Shown: one piece after another, positions 1 to 8,355 of the stretch
Numbering within the stretch: the first letter of the stretch is position 1
How the letters are laid out: each line of letters starts with the position of its first letter
Source: Loktanella fryxellensis
GTDB taxonomy: Bacteria; Pseudomonadota; Alphaproteobacteria; Rhodobacterales; Rhodobacteraceae
Length of the DNA: 64,000 nucleotides
NCBI RefSeq assembly: GCF_900110065.1
Contig: NZ_FOCI01000003.1
Location: forward strand, 1-64,000
Reading direction: 5' to 3'
Position numbers and translations under genes: made by a program
The notes under the pieces: model-generated
The model's database searches: none
The model's input: only the letters and a program-made list of their open reading frames with translations
Told to the model about the DNA's origin: nothing

Positions 1-340
1 ACCCCATTGAGGAAACAACAAACCGCATCATCGCCAAAGTGCGTGCCAAGGTCGAGCATCCCTTCCGTGTCATCAAATGCCAGTTTGGCTATGTGAAGAC
101 CCGCTACCGCGGCCTCGCCAAGAACCGTGCCCAGCTCTTCACGCTGTTCGCCCTCGGCAACCTCTTCCTCGTGCGCCGAAAGCTGATGGCATGAGGACGA
201 GTCCGCCTGGAAACAGGTGACAGGCCGCAACAGCGGCACAAAACGCATGACCAATGCCGCTTTCGGCTCCTAAATCCGCCCCCGCAGCGCTCAGGCGGTA
301 ATTGCGGCGCAGCCGACAGCGTTGATCAGATGTTCCTTAA
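1..340 (+). mobile_element. Right end of an IS5-family insertion sequence
   Basis: The window opens inside a transposase-encoding element whose right boundary can be placed at about position 336. The tail after the transposase stop (195-336) encodes nothing and ends in GTTGATCAGATGTTCC, so read inward the terminus begins GGAACATCTG, as expected of an IS5-type inverted repeat. It is followed by TTAA (337-340), which fits the YTAR target duplication of the IS5 subgroup. The left end and the second copy of the duplication lie outside the window, so the boundary is inferred. Confidence 0.7.
3..194 (+). CDS. IS5-family transposase, C-terminal fragment (window edge)
   Basis: The last 63 codons of a DDE transposase are open from the window edge to a TGA at 192-194. 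The segment [20 protein letters not shown] followed by [19 protein letters not shown] is the characteristic C-terminal end of IS5-type transposases; it includes the catalytic glutamate region and the Y-x-R-Y-R-G-L block. The enzyme would cut and rejoin DNA at the IS ends. The start and the two catalytic aspartates are outside the window, so it is not possible to say whether the copy is intact. No frameshift is seen in the visible part. Confidence 0.85.
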   Translation, partial: PIEETTNRIIAKVRAKVEHPFRVIKCQFGYVKTRYRGLAKNRAQLFTLFALGNLFLVRRKLMA

Positions 341-379
341 GGGGTCGCCTGTCCCAACTGCACACAGTCTTCCTTCCGG

Positions 380-408
380 TTGACGTGTCTTGTCCTCCCC
401 GCTATACG
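380..408 (+). promoter_or_regulatory. Predicted sigma70 promoter of rplO-secY-adk
   Basis: TTGACG (380-385) and TATACG (403-408) are separated by exactly 17 bp, close to the sigma70 consensus. The promoter lies 40 bp downstream of the IS right end and about 97 bp upstream of the rplO start, with no gene between. It would allow the distal spc-operon genes to be transcribed although an insertion sequence separates them from the upstream ribosomal genes. Prediction from sequence only. Confidence 0.6.
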
Positions 409-504
409 CCGCCAGTCCGCGCCGTGTGGTGCCGACTCAATGCAATGCCGTGTGCCCCATTTCCGTCGCTGGACGGGGTCCTCCGGCTGACAGGAGAAGC
501 GACG

Positions 505-993
505 ATGTTCAAGCTGAATGAGCTGTCCGACAACGAAGGCGCAACCCACCGCCGCAAGCGCGTCGGCCGTGGCCCGGGTTCGGGCAAGGGCAAGACCGGT
601 GGCCGTGGTATCAAGGGTCAGAAGTCCCGCTCGGGCGTGGCGATCAAGGGCTACGAGGGCGGCCAGATGCCGCTGTACCAGCGTCTGCCCAAGCGCGGTT
701 TCAACAACATCAACGCCAAGACCTACTCGGTCGTGAACCTGGGTCTGATCCAGAAGTTCATCGACGCGGGCAAGATCGACGCGACCGCCGACCTGACCGA
801 GGATGCGCTGATCGCGTCCGGTCTGGTGCGTCGTCTGAAGGACGGCATCCGCGTGCTGGCCAAGGGTGAGATCACCAGCGCCATCAAGCTGCACGTGCAC
901 GGCGCGTCGCAGGGTGCGATCGAGGCCATCGAAAAGGCCGGTGGCAGCGTCACCGTCACCGCCAAGCCGAAGGTCGCAGCCGAGGCTGCGTGA
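505..993 (+). CDS. rplO: 50S ribosomal protein L15 (uL15)
   Basis: Structural protein of the large ribosomal subunit that binds 23S rRNA late in assembly. The 162-residue product begins [19 protein letters not shown] and has the glycine/lysine-rich L15 N-terminus ([20 protein letters not shown]), then [15 protein letters not shown]. The ATG at 505 is chosen because AGGAG (492-496) sits 8 nt upstream and the family starts here; the frame stays open further upstream but without homology. The normal upstream neighbour rpmD is not seen: an IS end lies there. secY and adk follow as in the standard spc operon. Confidence 0.97.
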   Translation: MFKLNELSDNEGATHRRKRVGRGPGSGKGKTGGRGIKGQKSRSGVAIKGYEGGQMPLYQRLPKRGFNNINAKTYSVVNLGLIQKFIDAGKIDATADLTEDALIASGLVRRLKDGIRVLAKGEITSAIKLHVHGASQGAIEAIEKAGGSVTVTAKPKVAAEAA

Positions 994-1002
994 TCGCTTG
1001 CG

Positions 1003-1020
1003 GGCGACTGCACAGTCGCC
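1003..1020 (+). other. Short perfect hairpin after rplO
   Basis: GGCGACTG (1003-1010) and CAGTCGCC (1013-1020) form an 8-bp perfect stem with a 2-nt loop, 9 nt after the rplO stop. There is no T-tract, so it is not a terminator by itself. It may protect the rplO mRNA end or mark a processing site. Confidence 0.5.
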
Positions 1021-1044
1021 TAGACAGAGCCTGAGTTTTCCCAG

Positions 1045-1082
1045 ACGCCGCCATCGGGATACCCGCGTGGCGGCGTTTCTTC
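1045..1082 (+). terminator. Intrinsic-terminator-like hairpin between rplO and secY
   Basis: ACGCCGCCA (1045-1053) pairs with TGGCGGCGT (1068-1076). Inside the loop CGGG (1055-1058) can pair with CCCG (1062-1065), extending the stem. TTTCTT follows from 1076. The secY start is only 19 nt further on, which leaves no room for a full promoter, so this looks like a partial terminator or attenuator inside the operon rather than an operon end. Confidence 0.55.
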
Positions 1083-1100
1083 ATCATATGTGAGACGTGC

Positions 1101-2462
1101 ATGGCATCCGCAGCAGAACAGATGGCCGCGAACATGAGCTGGGGCGCCTTCGGCAAGGCGACAGAGCTGCGCAGCCGCATCCTCTTCACCATCGGCATGC
1201 TGATGGTCTACCGGCTGGGCACCTACATTCCCGTGCCGGGCATCGACGGCGTGCAGTTGCGGGCCTTCATGGACGAAGCGGCGGCGGGGATCGGCGGTAT
1301 CCTGTCGATGTTCACCGGCGGCGCGCTGTCGCGCATGGGCATCTTCGCGCTGGGCATCATGCCCTACATCTCGGCCTCGATCATCGTGCAGCTTCTGGGT
1401 GCCATGTGGGAGCCGCTGAAGAACCTCAAGAAAGAGGGCGAGCAGGGGCGGCGCAAGCTGAACCAGTATACCCGTTACGGCACGGTCCTGCTGGCCACGG
1501 CGCAAGCCTATGGCCTTGCCAAATCGCTGGAGGCCGGTGGCCTCGCGTCCGATCCGGGTCTGTTCTTTACCGCGGCCTGCGTCATCACCATCGTCGGCGG
1601 CACCATGTTCCTGATGTGGGTGGGTGAACAGATCACCGCGCGCGGCATCGGCAACGGCATCTCGCTGATCATCTTCGTCGGCATCATCGCCGAGGTGCCT
1701 GCGGCGCTTGCACAGTTCCTGAGCCAGGGCCGGTCGGGTGCAATCAGCCCCTTCGTGATCGTCGGCGTGATCCTAATGGTGATCGCCACCTTCGCCTTCG
1801 TCGTGTTCATGGAACGGTCGCTGCGCAAGATCCACATCCAGTATCCCCGCCAGCAGCGCGGCATGAAGGTCTACGACGCGTCCAGCAGCCACCTGCCGAT
1901 CAAAGTGAACCCGGCGGGCGTGATCCCGGCGATCTTCGCCAGCGCCCTTCTGTTACTGCCGACCACGATCAGCACGTTCTCGGGCGGGTCGTCCGGTCCT
2001 GTGATGTCCACGGTCCTCGCGTATTTCGGACCGGGGCAGCCGCTCTACCTGCTGTTCTTCACGGTGATGATCGTGTTCTTCACCTACTTCTATACCCGCG
2101 AGGTCGCGTTCAAGACCGAGGAGGTCGCCGAGAACCTCAAGAACCAGAACGGCTTCGTGCCGGGCATCCGGCCGGGCAAGAAGACGCAGGACTACCTCGA
2201 CTATGTGGTGAATCGCATCCTCGTGCTGGGCTCCGCCTATCTGGTGCTGGTGGCCCTGCTGCCCGAGATCATCCGCAGCCAGTTCGCGATCCCGTTCTAC
2301 TTCGGCGGCACGTCGGTGCTGATCATCGTGTCCGTGGGGATGGACACGATCCAGCAGATTCAGTCGCACCTGCTGGCGCACCAGTACGAGGGGCTGATCG
2401 AGAAATCGCAACTGCGCGGCAAGCGCAGCACGACCAAGCGGAGGGGACCGGCACGCAGATGA
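1101..2462 (+). CDS. secY: Protein translocase subunit SecY
   Basis: Channel-forming subunit of the SecYEG preprotein translocase in the inner membrane. The 453-residue protein has the SecY pattern of ten hydrophobic segments. It includes [13 protein letters not shown] near residue 35, the TM2 region [16 protein letters not shown], and the cytoplasmic loop [22 protein letters not shown] (reported here in part) that contacts SecA and the ribosome. The ATG at 1101 gives the usual N-terminus; later ATGs at codons 8 and 12 are possible. Its stop overlaps the adk start by 4 nt (ATGA), so the two are translationally coupled. A terminator-like hairpin lies just upstream. Confidence 0.97.
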   Translation: MASAAEQMAANMSWGAFGKATELRSRILFTIGMLMVYRLGTYIPVPGIDGVQLRAFMDEAAAGIGGILSMFTGGALSRMGIFALGIMPYISASIIVQLLGAMWEPLKNLKKEGEQGRRKLNQYTRYGTVLLATAQAYGLAKSLEAGGLASDPGLFFTAACVITIVGGTMFLMWVGEQITARGIGNGISLIIFVGIIAEVPAALAQFLSQGRSGAISPFVIVGVILMVIATFAFVVFMERSLRKIHIQYPRQQRGMKVYDASSSHLPIKVNPAGVIPAIFASALLLLPTTISTFSGGSSGPVMSTVLAYFGPGQPLYLLFFTVMIVFFTYFYTREVAFKTEEVAENLKNQNGFVPGIRPGKKTQDYLDYVVNRILVLGSAYLVLVALLPEIIRSQFAIPFYFGGTSVLIIVSVGMDTIQQIQSHLLAHQYEGLIEKSQLRGKRSTTKRRGPARR

Positions 2463-3106
2463 ACATCATACTTTTGGGACCACCCGGTGCCGGCAAGGGC
2501 ACGCAGGCACGACGGCTGGCCGACGAACGGCAGATGTTGCAGCTGAGCACGGGCGACATGCTGCGCGCCGCCCGTACGTCGGGCACCGAGATGGGCCGCC
2601 GCGTGGCCGACGTGATGGACCGGGGAGAGTTGGTCACGGACGAGATCGTGATCGGCCTGATCCGCGAACAACTGACCGGCGACACCCGCGCCGCGGGCTA
2701 CATCTTTGACGGCTTTCCCCGCACGCTGGGGCAGGCGGACGCGCTGGGCAACCTGCTGACCGAGCTGGGTGAAAACCTGGACCGCGTGATTGAGATGAAG
2801 GTCGATGACGAGGTGCTGGTGGGCCGCATCAGCGCGCGCAGCACCTGTTCCAACTGCGGCGAGGTCTACAACGACGAGACCGCGCCGATCCCCGCCGACC
2901 ATGTCTGCACCAAATGCGGTCAGAAGGCCGACTTCCTGCGGCGCGCCGACGACAACGCTGACGCGCTCAAGACGCGGCTGATGGCCTATTACAAGCAGAC
3001 CAGTCCGCTGGTCGGCTACTATTATGCACGCGGCGACCTGACGACGGTGGACGGGCTGGCCAGCATGGACGACGTGTCCGCGGCGATCCGCACGGCGCTG
3101 GGTTAA
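2459..3106 (+). CDS. adk: Adenylate kinase (zinc-finger LID type)
   Basis: Catalyses ATP + AMP = 2 ADP in the cytosol. The 215-residue long-form enzyme has the P-loop GPPGAGKGT at residues 7-15, the AMP-binding TGDMLR near 31-36 and FDGFPRT near 83-89. Its LID domain carries four cysteines, C130, C133, C150 and C153, in two CxxC pairs. These are the expected zinc ligands of Gram-positive-like adenylate kinases and are also common in alphaproteobacteria. It overlaps secY by 4 nt. The gene closes the rplO-secY-adk unit; a new promoter follows for rpsM. Confidence 0.97.
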   Translation: MNIILLGPPGAGKGTQARRLADERQMLQLSTGDMLRAARTSGTEMGRRVADVMDRGELVTDEIVIGLIREQLTGDTRAAGYIFDGFPRTLGQADALGNLLTELGENLDRVIEMKVDDEVLVGRISARSTCSNCGEVYNDETAPIPADHVCTKCGQKADFLRRADDNADALKTRLMAYYKQTSPLVGYYYARGDLTTVDGLASMDDVSAAIRTALG

Positions 3107-3123
3107 GGCTTGACAGCAGGGGG

Positions 3124-3152
3124 TTGACCCGACCGGGCCATCCCCCTAGATA
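3124..3152 (+). promoter_or_regulatory. Predicted promoter of rpsM-rpsK-rpoA(-rplQ)
   Basis: TTGACC (3124-3129) and TAGATA (3147-3152) are spaced by 17 bp, in the 202-bp gap between adk and rpsM. Transcription would start near 3160 and give a leader of about 150 nt before the GTG at 3309. A second TTGACA at 3110-3115 has no well-spaced -10. This separates the alpha operon from the spc operon. Confidence 0.6.
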
Positions 3153-3308
3153 CCCCCATCCTTCACGGGAATCACGGCACATGACCGGGCGCAGTCTGCC
3201 TGCATCATGGACTACCTCATACGACTTGGGCCCGCCGTTCATCGGTCGGGTCTGCGTTGTGAAAAAAGGGTCTGGTATCACGGACCCGCAACGAAAAGGA
3301 AGACACAC

Positions 3309-3677
3309 GTGGCACGTATTGCCGGCGTCAACATCCCCTCTGCAAAGCGGGTTCCGATCGCCCTCACCTACATTGCCGGTATCGGCAACACCATCGCCGT
3401 ACAGATCTGCGAAGCAACCGGCATCGACATGCAGCGTCGTGTCAACGATCTGTCCGACGCCGAAGTGTTGAAGATCCGCGAATACATCGACGAGCATGTG
3501 ACGGTCGAAGGCGACCTGCGCCGCGAGACCCAGATGAACATCAAGCGTCTGATGGACCTGGGTTGCTACCGCGGCCTGCGTCACCGTCGTGGCCTACCCG
3601 TCCGCGGTCAGCGCACGCACACCAACGCACGCACGCGCAAGGGCCCCGCAAAGGCCATCGCCGGCAAGAAGAAATAA
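3309..3677 (+). CDS. rpsM: 30S ribosomal protein S13 (uS13)
   Basis: Head protein of the small subunit that contacts the P-site tRNA and the L5 bridge. The 122-residue product starts (V/M)[19 protein letters not shown], the normal S13 N-terminus, from a GTG at 3309. AAAGGAAG (3296-3303) lies just upstream. An in-frame ATG further upstream would add 34 non-conserved residues and is rejected. The C-terminus [20 protein letters not shown] with a lysine-rich tail is the rRNA/tRNA-contacting end. rpsK follows after 12 nt. Confidence 0.97.
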   Translation: MARIAGVNIPSAKRVPIALTYIAGIGNTIAVQICEATGIDMQRRVNDLSDAEVLKIREYIDEHVTVEGDLRRETQMNIKRLMDLGCYRGLRHRRGLPVRGQRTHTNARTRKGPAKAIAGKKK

Positions 3678-3689
3678 GGAGTCCCCGTC

Positions 3690-4082
3690 ATGGCACGAGA
3701 TACCCGCCGGACCGGCAAGAAAAAGGTCTCCAAGAACATCGCAGCTGGCGTTGCGCATGTGAACTCTTCCTTCAACAACACCAAGATCCTGATCTCGGAC
3801 GTGCAGGGCAACGCGATTGCATGGTCGTCAGCCGGCACCATGGGCTTCAAGGGGTCGCGGAAATCCACGCCCTATGCAGCCCAGATGGCCGCAGAGGATG
3901 TGGGTAAGAAGGCGCAGGAACACGGCGTGAAGACGCTGGAAGTCGAAGTGCAGGGCCCCGGTTCGGGCCGCGAGTCCGCGCTGCGCGCGCTGGCTGCCGC
4001 AGGCTTCAACATCACGTCGATCCGTGACGTGACCCCGATGGCGCACAACGGCTGCCGCCCGCCGAAGCGTCGCCGGGTCTGA
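3690..4082 (+). CDS. rpsK: 30S ribosomal protein S11 (uS11)
   Basis: Platform protein of the 30S subunit, next to the Shine-Dalgarno/anti-Shine-Dalgarno helix. The 130-residue product has the family core [20 protein letters not shown] (residues 23-42), [14 protein letters not shown] and the C-terminal [18 protein letters not shown]. The ATG is preceded by AAGGAG with 8 nt spacing. Between rpsM and rpoA as in the alpha operon; rpsD is absent from this position, as is usual in alphaproteobacteria. Confidence 0.97.
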   Translation: MARDTRRTGKKKVSKNIAAGVAHVNSSFNNTKILISDVQGNAIAWSSAGTMGFKGSRKSTPYAAQMAAEDVGKKAQEHGVKTLEVEVQGPGSGRESALRALAAAGFNITSIRDVTPMAHNGCRPPKRRRV

Positions 4083-4194
4083 CCCCACCATTTGAAGCCG
4101 GGGGCCGTGCTGCGTTGCACGGCCCCTGTCTGCCGTTTTGAAACCTCGAGCGTCGGCCTTTCTGGACATGAAGGCGGACAAGGATGGAGGGACT

Positions 4195-5211
4195 ATGATC
4201 CACAAGAACTGGGCTGAGCTGATCAAGCCGACACAGCTGGACGTGAAGCCGGGCAACGACCCGCAACGTCAGGCGACACTGATCGCCGAACCGCTGGAGC
4301 GGGGCTTCGGCCTGACGCTGGGCAACGCGCTGCGCCGCATCCTGATGTCGTCGCTGCAGGGGGCCGCCATCACCGCCGTGCAGATCGACAACGTGCTGCA
4401 CGAATTCTCGTCCGTCACCGGCGTGCGCGAGGATGTCACCGACATCGTCCTGAACCTCAAGGGCGTGGCGATCCGCATGGACGTTGAAGGTCCGAAGCGT
4501 CTGAGCGTGCAGGCCAAGGGTCCGGGCATCGTCACGGCCGGCGACATCTCGGAAACTGCCGGAATCGAGATCCTGAACAAGGACCACGTGATCTGCCACC
4601 TCGACGACGGTGCAGAGCTCTACATGGAACTGACGGTCAACACCGGCAAGGGCTATGTCTCGGCCGACAAGAACAAGCCGGAAGACGCGCCCATCGGCAT
4701 GATTGCCATCGACGCGATCTATTCGCCGGTCAAGAAGGTCAGCTACGACGTGCAGCCCACCCGCGAGGGGCAGGTGCTGGACTATGATAAGCTGACAATG
4801 AAGATCGAGACCGACGGCTCGCTGACCCCCGACGATGCCGTGGCCTATGCCTCGCGCATCCTGCAGGACCAGTTGCAGATCTTCGTCAACTTCGACGAAC
4901 CGGAGAGCGCGAACGCCGGTGGCGACGACGACGGGCTGGAATTCAACCCGTTGCTGCTGAAGAAGGTGGACGAGCTGGAACTGTCCGTCCGTTCGGCCAA
5001 CTGCCTGAAGAACGACAACATCGTCTATATCGGCGACCTGATCCAGAAGACCGAAGCCGAGATGCTGCGCACCCCGAACTTTGGCCGCAAGTCCCTGAAC
5101 GAGATCAAGGAAGTGCTGTCGGGCATGGGTCTGCACCTTGGCATGGACGTCGAGGACTGGCCGCCAGACAACATCGAGGATCTGGCCAAGAAGTTCGAAG
5201 ACCAGTTCTGA
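4195..5211 (+). CDS. rpoA: DNA-directed RNA polymerase subunit alpha
   Basis: The alpha subunit nucleates RNA polymerase assembly and contacts upstream DNA and activators. The ATG at 4195 is chosen because GGAGG (4186-4190) precedes it and [15 protein letters not shown] is the alphaproteobacterial N-terminus; an upstream in-frame ATG at 4138 adds 19 unconserved residues. The 338-residue chain has the N-terminal dimerisation domain ([20 protein letters not shown] near residue 40), an acidic linker, and the C-terminal domain with [14 protein letters not shown] and the [14 protein letters not shown] helix-hairpin-helix. Confidence 0.97.
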   Translation: MIHKNWAELIKPTQLDVKPGNDPQRQATLIAEPLERGFGLTLGNALRRILMSSLQGAAITAVQIDNVLHEFSSVTGVREDVTDIVLNLKGVAIRMDVEGPKRLSVQAKGPGIVTAGDISETAGIEILNKDHVICHLDDGAELYMELTVNTGKGYVSADKNKPEDAPIGMIAIDAIYSPVKKVSYDVQPTREGQVLDYDKLTMKIETDGSLTPDDAVAYASRILQDQLQIFVNFDEPESANAGGDDDGLEFNPLLLKKVDELELSVRSANCLKNDNIVYIGDLIQKTEAEMLRTPNFGRKSLNEIKEVLSGMGLHLGMDVEDWPPDNIEDLAKKFEDQF

Positions 5212-5219
5212 AGACAAAA

Positions 5220-5243
5220 GGGGGCGGACAACGATCCGCCCCC
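5220..5243. other. Strong GC hairpin between rpoA and rplQ
   Basis: GGGGGCGGA (5220-5228) pairs perfectly with TCCGCCCCC (5235-5243) around a 6-nt loop, 8 nt after the rpoA stop. There is no T-tract on the plus strand, so full termination is unlikely. It may be an RNA-processing or 3'-stabilising structure that sets rpoA apart from rplQ. Confidence 0.5.
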
Positions 5244-5352
5244 GTTCACGACAATGCCCGCACATGGCGGGGAACATCCGGGCAATGGTGCCCCAATAAT
5301 GCGGCTGACACGCATCAGACCGCTGGACAAAGTATAAGACGGAGTTGACCAA

Positions 5353-5769
5353 ATGCGTCACGCAAGCGGCTATCGCAAACTGAACCGGACCCACGAACAC
5401 CGCAAGGCGATGTTCGCCAACATGGCCGGGTCCCTGATCGAGCACGAGCAGATCAAGACGACCCTGCCCAAGGCCAAGGAACTGAAGCGGATCATCGACA
5501 AACTGATCACGCTGGGCAAGCGCGGCGATCTGCACGCCCGTCGTCAGGCCGACAGCCAGTTGAAGCAGGACATCCACACGGCCAAGCTGTTCGAAATCCT
5601 CGGCCCGCGCTATGCGGAACGTCAGGGCGGCTACTGCCGCGTGATGAAGGCCGGTTTCCGTTACGGTGACATGGCGCCGATGGCGATCATCGAACTGGTG
5701 GACCGCGACCGCGACGCCAAGGGTGCCGCCGACAAGGCCCGCATGATCGAGATCGACGAAGAGGCGTAA
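5353..5769 (+). CDS. rplQ: 50S ribosomal protein L17 (bL17)
   Basis: Large-subunit protein near the peptide exit tunnel. The 138-residue product begins [20 protein letters not shown], the L17 signature, followed by [19 protein letters not shown] and the conserved [22 protein letters not shown]. The C-terminal tail [16 protein letters not shown] is the short acidic extension seen in alphaproteobacteria. It lies 141 bp after rpoA, behind a strong hairpin, and is followed by an intrinsic terminator at 5794-5821. Confidence 0.97.
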   Translation: MRHASGYRKLNRTHEHRKAMFANMAGSLIEHEQIKTTLPKAKELKRIIDKLITLGKRGDLHARRQADSQLKQDIHTAKLFEILGPRYAERQGGYCRVMKAGFRYGDMAPMAIIELVDRDRDAKGAADKARMIEIDEEA

Positions 5770-5793
5770 GCCTTACCGTGCAATCCGATAATG

Positions 5794-5821
5794 AAAGGCC
5801 CGGTCATGCACTGGGCCTTTT
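5794..5821 (+). terminator. Intrinsic terminator after rplQ
   Basis: AAAGGCCC (5794-5801) pairs with GGGCCTTT (5813-5820) and is followed by TTTTCGT. It sits 24 nt after the rplQ stop and closes the ribosomal block. The remaining gap to 5992 shows no further feature I can support. Confidence 0.75.
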
Positions 5822-5992
5822 CGTGTATCCCGGGCCGTGTCATGGCCTGCCGTTCATCAGTGTCCCGTTTCCCCTTGCTTTATCCGGTCTCTTTTTGCCT
5901 TGCATTTATCTCAACGGCTGGCCCCTTAATCGGGTGTCAGGTGCCGTCCGCCTAGACCACAGCGATCCATTCCAACTCGCAGGTCACACCGC

Positions 5993-6607
5993 ATGACGCC
6001 CCGGACCACGATCGACGGCACGATCCAGCAGATCGCTGACATGTCGCCGTTGGGCATCATGCTGGCGATGCATATCCGCGCCTCCGTCCCCCTCATGACG
6101 GTGCAGACCTTTCCCGAACGGTGGCTCACCCTGTATCACCAGCAGTCGCTGGCGCTGCGCGATCCGATCCTGGCCTGGGCCTTTGCCGCGCAGGGTGACG
6201 CGATCCGCTGGTCCGACCCGACGCTGGCCGATCCGTGGAACATCGTGGGCCTTGCCCGGCAGCAGGGGCTGATATTCGGCGTCAGCTTTGCCGCGGGGCC
6301 GGTGGTGAGCCGGTCGATCGGCGCGGTGTCACGTCCCGACCGAGAGTTCACGGACGCCGAAATAGCGACGCTGTCAGGGCATTTCACTCGCCTTCACGCG
6401 CAGACTCACCGCAATCGCCTGCTGTCGCCCGGTCAGGTCGCGGCGCTGCGCCTGATCGCGGATGGTGAACGGCAGGGGACCGGGGCCGAACGGCTGGGGA
6501 TTTCCCGCAGCGCCTTCAAGGCGCGACTGGCCAATGCGCGCCGCGCCCTGCAGGCCCGCACCACGGCAGAGGCGGTGCAACGCGCGCGGATCGCAGGCCT
6601 GCTCTAG
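5993..6607 (+). CDS. LuxR-type regulator with autoinducer-binding domain (solo)
   Basis: A 204-residue protein with an N-terminal autoinducer-binding-like domain and a C-terminal HTH. Conserved acyl-homoserine-lactone pocket positions can be read: W44 and Y48 (W-x3-Y), D57-P58 (the aspartate that binds the amide), and W73. The C-terminal part from residue 144 (LSPGQVAALRLIADG...GISRSAFKARLANARRAL) is a LuxR/GerE-type HTH, though less canonical in the usual recognition helix. There is no luxI-like synthase next to it or anywhere in the window, so it would be a solo or orphan receptor. Its target and ligand cannot be told from the sequence. Confidence 0.75.
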   Translation: MTPRTTIDGTIQQIADMSPLGIMLAMHIRASVPLMTVQTFPERWLTLYHQQSLALRDPILAWAFAAQGDAIRWSDPTLADPWNIVGLARQQGLIFGVSFAAGPVVSRSIGAVSRPDREFTDAEIATLSGHFTRLHAQTHRNRLLSPGQVAALRLIADGERQGTGAERLGISRSAFKARLANARRALQARTTAEAVQRARIAGLL

Positions 6608-6652
6608 CGGCGCGGGCTTTCAAAACGGCCGCCGGCACACTACCACAGGGGC

Positions 6653-7984
6653 ATGGCCGACCTGTTCGACACCAACACCCCCGCAACACCCAGCCCCGGC
6701 CCCGGTTCCGGCCCCCGACCGCTGGCCGACCGTCTGCGGCCGCAGACGCTGGCCGAAGTCATCGGTCAGGAACAGGTGCTGGGACCAGACGCGCCGCTGG
6801 GCATCATGCTGGCGTCCGGGTCGCTGTCGTCGCTGGTGCTGTGGGGGCCGCCCGGCGTGGGCAAGACCACCATCGCCCGCCTTCTGGCCGCCGAGACGGA
6901 TCTGCATTTCGAACAGATCAGCGCGATCTTCACCGGCGTGCCGGACCTGCGCCGCGTGTTCGATGCAGCCCGCCTGCGCCGCCAGCAGGGGCGGGGGACG
7001 CTGCTCTTCGTGGATGAGATCCATCGCTTCAACAAGGCGCAGCAGGACGGTTTCCTGCCGCACATGGAGGATGGGACGATCCTTCTGGTCGGCGCGACCA
7101 CGGAAAATCCCAGTTTCGAGCTGAATGCAGCACTTTTGTCCCGGGCACAGGTGCTGATCCTGACGCGGCTGACCGACGACGATCTGGAACGCCTGATCCA
7201 GCGGGCCGAGGGCGATCTGGGCCGTCCGCTGCCGCTGGACGCCGCCGCACGGGTACAATTGGTGAACATGGCCGATGGCGACGGCCGCGCGCTGCTCAAC
7301 CTGATCGAGCAGGTGGCGGCGTGGCGCGTGACCGACCCGCTGGGCCCCGACGCGCTGACCCGCCGCCTGATGAAGCGGGCGGCGAAATACGACAAGTCCG
7401 GGGATGAACACTACAACCTGATCTCCGCCCTGCACAAATCCGTCCGGGGATCGGACCCGGATGCGGCGCTCTACTGGCTGGCGCGGATGCTGACCGGGGG
7501 CGAGGACCCCCGCTACCTCGCGCGGCGCATCCTGCGCATGGCGATCGAGGATATCGGACTGGCCGACCCGCAGGCGCAGCATGTGTGCCAGCAGGCGTGG
7601 GAAACCTACGAACGCCTGGGCTCCCCGGAGGGGGAATTGGCGCTGGGGCAGGCGGTGACCTACCTCGCACTCGCGCCGAAATCGAACGCGGGCTACGTCG
7701 CGTTCAAGGCGGCGATGCAGGCGGCGAAGCAGACCGGGTCGGAACCGCCGCCGCGCCACATCCTGAACGCGCCGACGCGGCTGATGAAGGAACAGGGGTT
7801 CGGGTCGGGCTATGCCTATGACCACGACGCGGAGGATGCGTTTTCCGGTCAGGACTATTTCCCCGAAACGATGAAGCGCGGCATCTATTACCTTCCCGTG
7901 GATCGCGGGTTCGAGCGGGAGTTGAAGAAGCGCCTCGATTTCTTTGCGGGTTTGCGGGCAAAGCGCAAAGGGACGACGAATTGA
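6653..7984 (+). CDS. rarA: Replication-associated recombination ATPase RarA (MgsA)
   Basis: AAA+ ATPase of the clamp-loader clade that acts at stalled or gapped replication forks and interacts with SSB. The 443-residue protein has PLADRLRPQTLAEVIGQEQ, Walker A GPPGVGKTT at 65-73, Walker B LLFVDEIHRF at 117-126, sensor TTENPSFELN, and the C-terminal tetramerisation domain (YDHDAEDAFSGQDYFPE, a strong family motif). It overlaps the crcB start, so the genes are coupled. The RarA-CrcB-RluC order is frequent in Rhodobacteraceae. Confidence 0.95.
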   Translation: MADLFDTNTPATPSPGPGSGPRPLADRLRPQTLAEVIGQEQVLGPDAPLGIMLASGSLSSLVLWGPPGVGKTTIARLLAAETDLHFEQISAIFTGVPDLRRVFDAARLRRQQGRGTLLFVDEIHRFNKAQQDGFLPHMEDGTILLVGATTENPSFELNAALLSRAQVLILTRLTDDDLERLIQRAEGDLGRPLPLDAAARVQLVNMADGDGRALLNLIEQVAAWRVTDPLGPDALTRRLMKRAAKYDKSGDEHYNLISALHKSVRGSDPDAALYWLARMLTGGEDPRYLARRILRMAIEDIGLADPQAQHVCQQAWETYERLGSPEGELALGQAVTYLALAPKSNAGYVAFKAAMQAAKQTGSEPPPRHILNAPTRLMKEQGFGSGYAYDHDAEDAFSGQDYFPETMKRGIYYLPVDRGFERELKKRLDFFAGLRAKRKGTTN

Positions 7985-8355
7985 TCGGCACCGCACTGGC
8001 CGTGGCCCTTGGCGGCGCGATCGGATCGACCTTGCGCTGGCTGACCGGGCAGGCGGCGTTGCGGCTGATCGGGCCGGGGTTTCCGTGGGGGACGGTCACG
8101 GTGAACGTCCTCGGCTCTTTCCTGATGGGTGTGCTGGTCGTGGTGCTGGCCGAACGGGGTGGCCAGCGCGCCGCACCGTTCCTGATGACGGGCGTTCTAG
8201 GCGGCTTCACCACGTTTTCTGCATTCACGCTGGATACGGTGGCGCTGGTGGAACGGGGACAGTATATGCTGGCGGTGGCCAACGCTGGCGGCACGGTTCT
8301 GATCGGGCTGGCGGCGCTGGTGCTTGGCATGACTTTGACGCGGATGGTGATATGA
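7981..8355 (+). CDS. crcB: Fluoride channel CrcB/Fluc
   Basis: Small dual-topology membrane protein that forms fluoride-export channels as a homodimer. The 124-residue product has four hydrophobic segments, GGAIGSTLRW at the start, the GTVTVNVLGSFLMG pore helix with its conserved Asn, and the hallmark GGFTTFSAFTLD that lines the fluoride path. The start is a TTG at 7981 overlapping the rarA stop (TTGA), which implies translational coupling. No fluoride riboswitch is seen, as the gene is internal to an operon. Confidence 0.93.
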   Translation: MIGTALAVALGGAIGSTLRWLTGQAALRLIGPGFPWGTVTVNVLGSFLMGVLVVVLAERGGQRAAPFLMTGVLGGFTTFSAFTLDTVALVERGQYMLAVANAGGTVLIGLAALVLGMTLTRMVI

